Assembly (NCBI GenBank): GCA_027886175.1
Contig: JAJNNQ010000026.1
Location: 18,506,001-18,570,000 of the forward strand
DNA: 64,000 nt
Direction: 5' to 3'
DNA from: Phylloscopus collybita
Lineage: Eukaryota > Chordata > Aves > Passeriformes > Phylloscopidae
The notes under the pieces were generated by a model. That model saw only the letters and a program-made list of their open reading frames with translations. It made no database searches and was not told the origin of the DNA. Shown here one piece after another: positions 27,366-39,302 of the stretch. The first letter of the stretch is position 1; every line of letters starts with the position of its first letter. Both the position numbers and the translations under genes were made by a program.

Positions 27366-30300
27366 TTTGAGGACTTTTGACTTGTATCTTTTTTGTCCAG
27401 AAATAGATTAGTCTTACTCTCCAAGTCAGAAGCCACTTAAAGATCCCTCTTGCTGCTTGCCAAAGGATTTTGATTATTGCCTGCCAGAGGAGATTATAGT
27501 CTAGTCAGACTGCATTTAGTGTCACCACTCCCCAAAGAACCCTTCCACTGGGATGGAAAAAATATGTCTCCATTCCTGAGAACTCTGTAATTCTTCTTCA
27601 GTGACAGACTGGATGACAGTTATCAGCTTATCCCATGTAAAGGCTGATTGTTGCCCTCCATTTGTGAGTTCACTCAGTGACAATGATTGTTAGGAAAAGA
27701 GTAAGTTAATGCTATTTACCAAGACAAATAAAATTATTATTATTAATATTAGTAATAATAAAGCAATTATTTTTTTACTAAATATTTAACTACAATTAAC
27801 TGGTCCAATAAATTCCAATGGAAAGATGTTTTATTAAATCTTGTTTCTGCCTCAGTATTAGATCAATTCAGTTGTTATCTCAGTATCTTTCTGTGGTGGT
27901 GTTTCTGAACTTTTTAAAGCAAGGACAGTGAACGCCAGCCAAATTCCTCTGCTCTCTAAGCACTTTCCCATGGAGAATGCACCTTACAGAAATGGTCAGA
28001 GGTTCTCTCAGCTTGTCAGAGTAGGGGAAGTTATTTCAGCAGTTTCTCTCCAATGCTACTCTTTGGACATGAACCTTCTGTAAAGAGTAAGTTCTGTTGT
28101 AAGTACATTAAAGATTTAGGTAGCTGAAAGGCTCTGGAAACATAGCCAATGCAACACTGGGAATAAGCTATGAGGAAGCATTCTCTGAAAGCAGGATTTT
28201 TCTATTATACAAAATGGTTATTGGAGATAGTGAAGTTTCAACACCCCAAGATTCCTTTATCTTCCAAATGCTGAAACTTGAAGAAAACAATCTTTTCAGC
28301 ACTGGACTTTACTTTCTCTATCTAGGATGAAGACATAATGTAGAACAAGCAAAGAGTGATGAAATGAAACCTGACACACAGCATTCAACAAGAGAACAAG
28401 GTGTTTAGGTCTGAGATATTTACCTAATTTGTATGATCCAAGAGATCCACCAACAATAACTCCTAGTATTTGTAAGGCTGGTCGTCTTCTGGAGATCTCC
28501 AAGGAGAATGAGCCAGGATAGTGTTACTTGGTTTTAGCAGGGAGAATAGTTATTCTTGGAAAGGTGAAATGCTCTTGTATCATATCACAGATAATGGAAG
28601 AGCCTGGTCTGCTGATTCCCATGTGCTCTTATGGAAAACTGTCAGCAGGAAGCTTGGGGAAAATGTCCATGGCACATATAAGGTCCAAGAAAATTAATAG
28701 TAAGCTCAAGAACAAAGTATATAACAGAAAGCTTTTCATTAGCATGCTGGTCAAGTGAAGCTGTCCTGCTTTAAGCTAATGATGCCCAGCTCAGATCTAT
28801 GCTTTTGATAGTCTCCTTCCATGCTAAAACTATTTTGAAGTCTGTGCTGAAATTATATTACGAGACAGTGCTTTCTTGTTTGAAATTTACATCCTAACTT
28901 AACCTGTACTAGCTAATCCATGCAGGCATAAGGTGTATAAAACTAGCAAGGTAAGGCAAAGCACTGAGGTACTGGGTTTCTAATTTATTAGCAAATGTTT
29001 TAAAATATTACCTGTTTAATGAATATTGGAGATAGAAAAGACTACTTGAATGTGTAGTCTGCATCTGTGCCTAAGGAGGAATGATGTGTATTATACTCTT
29101 ATCAGTGTTAGGTCCAGCTTCTGTACTGTTGGAAGGCAAGGATTGTAGCTAGGTAGGGTACCCTTCCAGCCCTGATGAGAGTGACTGTGAATGCTCCTGG
29201 CTGTGGAGGTGGGAGAAACAATGAAAACCCTGTAACTGGTTTTATCTGCCTTCTCAAATTTGTTGTGCTTGCCTGTGGTAACAGGGATCATGGACTCAAC
29301 CATGAAACTGAAAGAATCTCAGCTCATAATCCTTACTGTTTTGCCCATTTATATGAAGACAGAACAAAGCAAAGTTACTAATACTCAGATTTCTTCTGAG
29401 TCCTGTGCCACTGGAAAAAAATATACTTGAGACTAAAAAGGTGAGTAATCCAACCTAGGTAGTTAATGAGTACTGCCTTAGCACTCGTCTGACTGGGAAA
29501 CTATAAACTTCTCTATGAGTATTTCTCCATATGAATGGAATTTGGTAAAATTGACTAAGACGTTCAAAGAAACTTTTTTTGCTTTTATTTTTATTTCTGT
29601 TGAAATGAAAGAAACCAATACTCTTTTACATAAAAACTGTTTAATATTTTAAATACAAACACCTACTGACAGAAGGTGTTTCTGGCAAGGGAATGTCATT
29701 GTCACTGGCCAGGCTGCGAAACAGAGGGCAAAACTACCAAAGCCTCCCTTCCTTTTTAAGCACCCAGATGAAATAACTTGGAAGTGTTGAATATCCAACA
29801 ATACCAAAAGCATTTTTACAATGGCTGCTCCTGCCTGAGCACTTCCAAAAGTGTATTCATAAATTTAGAAGGATTCATGGAAAGGAGAGAAAACTGAATT
29901 TTAGCTTTGAAAATAGAAAAATGCACAAATGAGCTGTGACTGCTGATGAGATCACATCAATGACACAGAAATATACAGATATCTCTGAGAAATAACATTA
30001 TAAATGTAAGGAAGTTATAGCAATAATTCTCATGGAGTCAGTAGAAGGTGAGTATTTTGAAAACATAACCTGAAATCCCAGATGCCTTCCTCTTGCAGCT
30101 GAAGTAGCTTCAGCTGAGGGTAGCAAATACATGACAGAAACAATGGTCCATCATTAATTTCAGGTCCCAGTTATGTTAATCTCCTTGAGTAATTATAGTT
30201 TAATGAACCTGAATCATAATTAACTAGATTTGAATTGTGTTAATATACCTTTTCCTATCACATATTGTCTGTAAATTACATTCAGATAGTACCTGTATTT

Positions 30301-33217
30301 TACAAAAAACTAGCATTAATTATCACTTCACCTTGATAGTTTTATAAATCCTCTTGGTGTTCCCAGTTTGTTTTATGAGCTTGAGATTTATCCTTGGGCC
30401 TTGTGGAAATAGGTGAAGTTTAGGCTCTCAAATCCAAAGAAGCCTTTATGAATTTTTTGTGTCTAGCAGTATGGATAGGTATATAGTTATGATCACTATT
30501 GATTGAATCTGAGCTCACACATAACAGACACATTTAGATTGTCCTTGATTTAGTTATGCACAAACTAAGACACAGGACTCAGAAAGAAATTACCAGTCCA
30601 ATCTAAAACTAAAGTTTGTTATTCTTTAAAATGGTGTACAGACACTGTCCTGTAATAACAATATTCCTTGACAGAAGAAATTTGCGATGACTTCATTTCA
30701 TCTACCAGGAGAAAGAAACCAGTTTTCCATAATCTCAGTCTCACAAAATTTTCTTGAATCAATGTCAGCCCCAGTTTGAGCTGACATTTCCCCTCTCATG
30801 CAGATACTGCCATGGTTTCTCAGTGCTTTTGTAAACCCAGAGAAACAGTGGTGCCAATACACCTGAAAAACCAGATACCTATGGAACTAGACAGGTACAT
30901 TTGCCAACTGTGATTCTGGTTCATATCATATATCTATCATCCTTGAGAAAGAAAATTAGCTATTTTGGCTCAACCCCACTAGTTGTATTCTTGGGAGGTG
31001 AATGTGAGCTTTTTTTTTTTTTTTTTTTTTTAGGAAGCTGCACAGAGGCAATTGATGGCAACCCTCCATCAATTAGAGCTCAAATTTACCCATGAAATAA
31101 AACAGCAAAACAGCAAAAAATACAGCAAAGTTGATGGTAACCCTCCATTAAATACCTGACATACAAGAAACTATTATTTAATTAGTTCTCACAGAATTGG
31201 GACCTAAAAAGACTCAGCTGAAGAAATTATCAAAGTGAGGAATTTGTGTCAAGAACATGGCTAGTGTCTAAGAGTCCTGAGAGATTTAAAGTTTGTGCAA
31301 AGCTGTCAGTAGGAAGGTATTGAGGCAATAAGGGAAACAACAACAACAACAAAAGAAAACAAACCAAACAAACCCCATATTTATCTGGGTCAGACTTACC
31401 TGAAGTCAGGGTAAGTCTGCAGCCTTTAATGTAGAGGTATGATTAGAAATTTTCTTAAAATTTTGAAGGAACATTCTCCTGTCTCCATTGTAAACATACC
31501 ACTTTGAAAACAAGGCGCTATTTCAGGAAGGTGAAATAGGACATAAAAATTAAATGACTGTCAGACTTTGACCCTGGGTTGGGGCTGTGCTTAGCATACC
31601 TGTAAAAAGGGTGGCCTAAAAGTGAAGCACGCCATTCTGTGGGATAGCAGCTCTGTGTTGACATCTTAAGGAGAAGGTGAAAAACAAGGTAGGTGAAAAA
31701 CATCAATTTGACAGGCCTAAAGAATAGTTTGTCAATGTATTTTCCAGTCAGTTTTGAGGGAATTTCTGTCTAAATCTCTGTCATATAAAATTCAGCAAAT
31801 TTTGTGATTCTAAGCTTGCGTGAAAATCTGACTCAACTAACAACCCCTACAAAACTTTAAACAGATGTTCTCAGGAGAATGTTCATAAAAGCAGGTGCCA
31901 AATAGGTGGTGCCATATAGACTTTGATTCTGGATGCTCCTGCATGAGGAAGAGTAGATTGTAATTTTACAGTAAATAACCACTGCTCAGCTGCACTGTTC
32001 TGGAAAGACAGAAAACATATTATTGATAATTAATTGCAAATCTATTTTGAGGAGGTGGTGGAAAGCAGCAGCCTCATTAGCTTCCTGCCAGCTCAGCCAC
32101 CAAGGAAAGCAGAGCTCCTCATATCACTTCTGTCCCACCTACTGACAGGTGATATGTGTGAAACAGTTCTCAAAATTATGGCTTCAAAGGACAGGTTTGA
32201 ACAAGACCAAGCAGTGAATGAATAAAGGGAACAGGCTTCTCTCTTGGCCTAGGCTGTGTGATGTGAATGGCAATCCTGTAATTCCCTGTTAAATACTGCA
32301 AAAACCTGACTCCAGTTTTGCGAAGTTTCTCTTGTAGCTTTGTCTGTACCTTCCTACTTCTTCAGGCCAGCCAGGAGAAGAAATTAATACTTTTCCCCCC
32401 TTTTCTGTTAAGAGACTGCAAACCCTTTACCAAGAAAATTCAAAGATATGTCAGTGTTTACTTGAAAGACTTTGTAAAGTTCTAGAAATTACTTTTATTG
32501 TTGCCCTCATTTACTTCAAGGCACATGACTTGAATATTATCTGAGAGTGACCAGGAGACACAGCACATCCTTGTAGATTGCTTCAGCACTTACATTTTCA
32601 TGCTTTTTGTCAAACTGGTTTGACACAGGTGTGTTTGTGGCTAAATTTCAGTAACAGCCTCTAAGTATTGTAGACCAGGGCATCTGCTCGATTACTTAGA
32701 CAAACAGCAGAAAAACTGACCCTAAATATTCCATGACAGTTAATATTCTCTACCTAGTTTATCAAGAAGTACAAAGGAGGAAGAAAACCTATTAAAATTA
32801 AAAATCCAGGTCTATTTTTTTCTTTAATTTTTATGTTCCTGCTATTTGATGGTACATTATACATATTTCTCATAATAGAGGGTGATGCTCAATGAACACC
32901 TTTGGGAAGAGGCCAAGTTCTCTCTTAAGAAGCTGCAAACAGTTATGAATAGGGCATTGCAATGGAATGGTCCTCATGTATGCAAGCTCTGCTCTTTATT
33001 TATACAAATAATGCCTGTGTAAAAAACATGGACAGACCTCAGTATTGACACAAGATGAAGAATAAAATCGTGCTGTAAGTAATTTATATTTGCACGGGGT
33101 ATTTGTCCTACATGGGATGTGCTTGCAAGAACAACAAAGTACAGTGTTGGTTTAAATTCTGGTTTTCTAAAAGCAAAGCAACTCAAATAGTCAAAGAACT
33201 TTTAAAATAACAATCAC
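27366..33217. other. Gene-free, mostly unique sequence
   Basis: It contains the hairpin/T-tract cluster at 31.0-31.15 kb and a TAAT-rich patch at about 30,150-30,350 that could be a conserved noncoding element. No gene is seen. Confidence 0.5.
31010..31150 (+). repeat. T-tract, perfect hairpin and repeated motif
   Basis: A 22-base T run (31,010-31,031) is followed by a perfect inverted repeat with 9-bp arms AATTGATGG / CCATCAATT at 31,050-31,058 and 31,066-31,074, separated by CAACCCT. The motif TTGATGGYAACCCTCCAT recurs at 31,131-31,148, eighty bases on. Function unknown; probably a local duplication. Confidence 0.7.
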
Positions 33218-33787
33218 ATCCAGTTCTGATGCCCCCAACACAGGAAAGATGTGGAGCTGCTGTACTGAGTACTGAGGAGGGCCATGACGATGATCAGGGC
33301 TAGAGCACCTCCCCTATGGAGACAGGCTGAGAGAGGAGAGTTGGGGCTGTTCAGCCTGGAAAAGAGAAGGTGCCAGTGAGAACTTAGGGAAATCCTCCAG
33401 TACTCAAAGGAGTTTTACAAGAAAGCTGGAGAGGGACTGTTTTCAGGGGCAAGTAGTTGTAGGTTAAGGCTATCACTAGGTGTCGTTCAAACTGAACTGG
33501 GTTGAAACTGAAAGAGAGCAGGTGTGGATTAGATATTAGGAATTCTTTTCTGTGAGGGTGGTGAGGCACTGGAACAGGTTTGCCAAAGAAGTTGTGGATG
33601 CTCCATCCCTGAAAGTGTTCAAGGCCAGGTTGGACGGGACTTTGAGTAATCTGGTCCAGTTGAATGTACTCCTGCCACAGCAGAGGGATTGGAACTAAAT
33701 GATCTTTAAAGCCCTTTACAACTCAAGCCATGCTAGGATTCTGTGATTCCATGGTTCTAAGATTCCATGACTCCATGATTCTATGAT
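33218..33787 (+). mobile_element. CR1 LINE, 3' end (570 bp)
   Basis: This is the longest CR1 3' terminus here. It runs from CAGTTCTGATGCCCCC through GACAGGCTGAGAGAGGAGAG, GGTGGTGAGGCACTGG, CAAGGCCAGGTTGGACGGG and GATCTTTAAAGCCC to an octamer-like tail of GATTCTGTGATTCCATG type repeats. It corresponds to the end of the reverse transcriptase reading frame and 3' UTR, and is 5'-truncated as is typical. Confidence 0.93.
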
Positions 33788-36700
33788 ATGTGGTCTTGGA
33801 AACAATTATAGGCATTCTTAGTTCTACATATTAATATTGAGCTTAATATTGTCATTGGCTTTACAGCCTTCTTCAGGAGAAGCTGAAAAGTATGATACCT
33901 CTTTAGTATGCATTCTACTTTCTTATGAAAACACTGTGGGAATGATTCTGGTATGATACAAAATAGAGGACCACTACAGCACTTTATGGCAGCCTCAGCA
34001 GTCTTTGTTTCTACTCTTTGCTGGGGCCCTGAGAGAATCAACAGGCTCTGCAGTGTCTCTGCCCTTCCTGGAGCTGTGGCTGTGGGCACTCAGACCAGCT
34101 CTGTGATGGTGTGGCTGGGCTTGTGAGCGAGAGCAGTGGGAAGTCAGGGTCCCTTCACCTGGGAGCCGTGCTGGAGTTGAAGCCTGTGCCTTCAGCTGCA
34201 CTGAGAACAAACCAAGAACTGAGCCTGGCCACAGACCTTGCTGATGCTTCATTTCTTGCCTTAGCCTCAGAGGTGCCTCAGCACACTGCAGCAGCTGAAC
34301 AGGAGCAGGGCTGTGCAGAGCCAGCTCTCCAGGGGTGGTCTGACCCACTGGGCACTCCCAGCATTTGGCCCCTCAGGTATGTATGATGGCACCACCTCTT
34401 TTGTTCAATTAAAAGCAAATATATTTACAAGGTCCTTACCTGCTGCAATATATCTCTTCTATTTTAAAATACAGTAAATAAGCACATCTTTCATACAGGA
34501 CTGTGGAGATCAAGCTTATAAGGTGAAGCAATTTTCCTATTCTAACAGGAGAATGAAAATAAGCAACATATAAATTCCTCAAGGATAGCATTTAATTATA
34601 TTGCATACTAAAGAGGACACTCAATGCTGCTGCATGATAGATGGCAAAGCTGAATGAGCTCATATCAACTCTTATCTCTTAAGCAAATTTACTGCAATGA
34701 TTGGCAAAGTCCATTGTGTTGCTGGAAGAAACAGCAGATGAAATAATCTTGGATTTGTAAATTAAGCGGCACAAATTTTCAAAACAATAGCCCAGTGTTA
34801 TGGTAACTGAAAGGATATATCTGATTAGCAATTATGCCTTAACCAAACAGTGAACAGTAGGTTCTAAAAGAAATGCTCATATACAGTAACCTGACAAACA
34901 GAAAATGGCCAGGGAACAGAAACTGTAAGAACTATGCTCCATTTAGTCAGAGTCTCACGATTTAAATGTTAGATAAGAACCTGTCACACCTGCTTTCAAA
35001 TAACCTATTGGGCATTAGGTTTGTGGGTTCACAGGAGGTACAAGGTAAGCAAGGAGGAAGAATTCAGTCCAGAAATAATTTGGAGTGTATCTTCTTCAAC
35101 AGCACTCCTGAGCCATAGTTAGATATTGCAGGGGCTATACTATGAGCCACTGTTCACTCAATTACTGAATTTCATTTGAATCAATGATCTAGGAATTGCC
35201 TTCTTCTGAACATATTTTTAGAGAGAAAATAAAATCATTCATGTTCAGATCGCCCAAATGTAGAGACAAAAGGGGATTTATGCTTGTTTCACTAGACTCA
35301 ACTGAAAAATCACTTTTGCATATTTTACTTCTTATTTTGAATAGTTGGTATGTACAGTGGAACTTTAGAGGTATTCAAAGATATGCATTGACTTGAAGGC
35401 TCTGTTCTGACAACACAGGTTTTCATTAAGATATATTAAATGAATTTTTCACTATATTTGACTGTTCAAAGTACTTGATCAAATACTTTATTGCATATAA
35501 TTTCTGCCAGCTGTTTACAAAATAAGACCCTTACTTCCTGGGAAAATATTGTAGAAGCCTACTGTTAGTTGGTGTGATTATATTTCTTTTCAAAGGTTTT
35601 GTAAATTAATACAGAAATCAGATAAGAAAGAGATGCAGAGGCTTAAAAAAAGCCCTTCAGCTATTTGGATGATGGCTATTCCAGAACTGATAGAGGGTAG
35701 AAGAGATCAGTTGTTGAAAGTGTGCTTTTTTTCCTTCCTAGGTTACTTTTTTTTTTATTATGACTTTTTTTTAGTCTAAAGATACAGCTTTACTATTTTT
35801 AATGAAATATCTTTTCTTTTTTCTTTTTTTTTTTGCCACACAAAGGGGGCATTTTTCCCTTTTGCTAATAAGAAGACATTATATTCTGCCTAAGTTGATT
35901 TATATAAGAATCTCTGTGAGGTTGTAGCATTTTAGGGGGCTATGATAGAGACACAAAGACCTATTCATTGTATGTCACATGTAAAAAAGTGATTGCATAC
36001 ATATTCATTACTTTGTATTTTTTACATAAGAGGAAAAATTCCATCTGTCCCCCTTGCTGCAGTTTACTTTCCCTGTTTTATATTCTCTATTTTAAGTGAA
36101 TAGTGAAAGCAACATGCCAACAGTATAACACTGCATAGATTGGAATGAAACTATGCTGCATAAACTAAACAAATGTAAAAGAGTGTTTAGAAATAGAAAA
36201 GCATTGCTGTTCTCTCTTCCCTCAAGCAATTCATGCTGACTTGGTAACATCAGCTGAATCCAAGTGCAGGATTTTATGCAGGCTCCTTGGAGCACACTGT
36301 TCTTCAATTTTTGAAATGTTCAAAGGTCTGACATGGTTGTCCCCTGAGTTTCCTATGGTAGCTATGTTCCTACAGAGACAATGAGGATTTACACAAAGTT
36401 TAATACATAGTCCAGAGAACTGCTGTGTGGCTGTGCTATAATTAGAGGAAAGGTTCACTAAAAATTAATACATACAACAGTAGCCCTGAAGCACGAGACA
36501 ATTTGAAGGCCTCTTAAAAATGAACTTTGACTCAGCATAAAGGTTACACTGGTAATCCCCACAATGCCAAAACAATCACAGACAAAATGCACTTTATGTT
36601 ATTGAAAAAGTACTAAAAAAAAAAAAAATCCAGCTGTTCCATGTATCTTCCTTGGCTGCCCCAAGAAAGGACCAGCTAAAAAAAAAAAAAAAGCTAAAAC

Positions 36701-38880
36701 CAACAAACCACATATCAGTACATTTAGTTGTATTTGGGTGAAGATTGGTACCTAAGGATAAAATTACTTTCCTTACAACTTGGCTTTGCATCTGAAATAA
36801 TTTAATAGGCCTCTGACCTTCTATTAATTTAACTTTAAAGTTTCAATGCCCTGATCAAAGGCATCACCCACTTCCTTTGCTTGATCAGATTGTCTGTAAC
36901 ATTTACTCTTCATGCTGTCTTTGATAAAATAACTAGTTATGGAAGCAAGGACCAGTAAATGGTATGGCTAAGATGCTCCCTTATCAATGTTCTTCCTCTC
37001 CCTCTCTTAAGTCATTGAATCTTGATGCCTTCTTTTCACCATGATATAACATTGGGGGGGAAAGTAGAAAGTGTCCTTCCTTAATTTAAATAACTTGTAG
37101 CACAATATGAAAAATGTTTTTCTAGAAAGATGCCCATTACAGGACAGCAGATCTGATTATCCCAATTCCTTGCCAAATGTTTAGTAGGCTCTTTGCTGAA
37201 AGGGAGAGCAATTTTCACACCAGACTTGCCCTCAAAAGAAAGCAGTTGCCATAACCATGTTTTTGAAGCAGGATAATCCCTTTGCTGTGTCTTAGGAATG
37301 CTCTGAGAATACAGACCTCTCCTTCTGATAGATCCTTGTTGGACACCAAGTCAATCTAGGCACTGAATTACTTGACTATGCCAAGGTTGTCTTAACTTGG
37401 TCACATAAAAAAGGGAAAACTCTATGCACGAGAGAGCCCAAGAGTTAATAAAATGAAATAAAATGTGTTTATTGATTGAAGACTAAGCAGCTGCCCTTCG
37501 AGTGGAGGAAGAAGAAAATAGTTCAAATTGCAGTTTTGAATCTGGTGCTTACCTTTGATGTAAAAAGCATGTGTCCTCTTCCTGGATTTTATTCAAAACC
37601 TCTGTCCACATGAAAAATTTCAAGGGTGAAGACCCTGCAACCATAATGACATATGAAGAAACCAGGCTCCATCTCCAGATCTGATCCAAATCCAGCAAAA
37701 GCTCTCCTGCCTTTTTATGCCTCTAACACAAACTAAAGAAAATAAACAAGTTCACAGGAGCTGTGGGAACAGCATGATATCAGTTTGGTGGGATGAGCTT
37801 TTCACACCCTCAGTCAATACATCTGTCTGGGCTGGCTGCAGCTCTGTGGCACAGCCTCCCTTTCTGCTCTCAATAGGCAAGATGATCTGAGCAGTGGCTC
37901 AGGACACAGCAGCAAGAAATGAAGTTTTTCTAAAAATATGAAAGGAAAATAAGATGAAGGGAAAAAACACATAGAGGGGAGTACTTCTGGTCATGATTAA
38001 GTGACTACGAATAACATTGTCCTGAGAGCTACCTCTGAGAGCCAAGTGGAAAAGGAGGAAATCACATTGTCATTCTGCCTAAGGCAAACAGGATTTAGGA
38101 AATCAGTGAAATTCAAATGCAAGAAAAATCCATTTCATGGTGTCCGCTACATGCATCAGAGATTAGGAAGGGCAGAGAGAAAGATAGAAATCAAGACTGA
38201 CACTTTGAAAATGTATTCAGGCCATGCAGGCAGTGTGAGGAGAACTAAATGTTATCTCTAGCTGGGATGGCTGTGCAAGCTTAGCCTGAGCAGTAATTTC
38301 CAAACAGTGATCCATTGGCCATCCCATCATAACAGACAGACACCTGCACACACACACTCTTGACAGCAAACAGGAAAACAATTCATAACAGGGAGCTGGA
38401 AACTGCCAAATCATCCTAAATCCTACAGCTGTTGAAGAAGAGGTGCAAACAGTGAATTTCTGTGATTGGAACAATTATCATGGCCAGCATCCTGACATCT
38501 GCATTCTTTCATGCTACAGTAGGAAGAGAAGATACTGCATTTAAGCAGTGCAACTGGGACAAATGAGAAGTGACATGCTCTAGAGAATGTATGCATGTGT
38601 AGACAAGGTCATCAGAGCACTTCTGCTTATCTTTCCTCAGAGCCTTGCCCTCAAAAAAATTGGCTGATCCCATATTCAAACATGGAGAAAGGAATGTACT
38701 TATATACCACAGTACTAACTTGACTTTGAAGTGGAGCACAATGGTATTTCAAATGCTATTGTAAGACTAAAAGAAGCATAAAATAACCCAGAAGCCAGTT
38801 TAAAATGTCTGATGAATTCAAACCTTTATGCTCCTTTATGCTTTACAGCTCACTCATTCCTGGGTTTAAAAGATGTGCCA

Positions 38881-38982
38881 CTACATATATAGTTGTAGTA
38901 CTGTCATATTAGATTATTATACTCTTACAACCCCTACATATATGTTATAGTATTGTCATATTAGATTGTTATACTCTTACAA
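38881..38982 (+). repeat. Imperfect tandem duplication, two ~50-bp units
   Basis: Unit one is 38,881-38,930 and unit two 38,934-38,982. Both begin CTACATATAT and share GTCATATTAGATT and TTATACTCTTACAA with only a few differences. A further weaker echo (TATTATATTACAACTCCTAT) follows near 39,008-39,027. Confidence 0.85.
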
Positions 38983-39255
38983 TTATACATTATATTGTGA
39001 TTACAAATTATTATATTACAACTCCTATACACATGGACATATACACCCTTACCATCTAGGATAGGTTGGATATGCTACTCACATGAATTCATTTGCATTT
39101 CCCTGCATTTGTTCTGCATTTGATTGTATACAAGGCAAGATTTTTTACAAAGTAAAAACCAACAGTTGAAAATTACTAAACAAACAAAAATATTAGCTTC
39201 TGTACTTTAGGTGCAAAAGTAGACCATTTTCATTGATTCCAGCATACTAAAATTT

Positions 39256-39302
39256 TCTCCCTCTCCCTCTCCCCTCCTCTCTTCTCCTCTCCTCCCCTCC
39301 TA
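39256..39302 (+). repeat. CT-rich polypyrimidine tract
   Basis: Imperfect CCCTCT/CTCCT units form about 47 bp of pure pyrimidine. Confidence 0.9.

Noticed and set aside
33995..34348. 117-aa minus-strand ORF in the GC-richer patch
   Set aside because: Several overlapping frames are open because of base composition; there is no domain, splice context or start context to support a gene.
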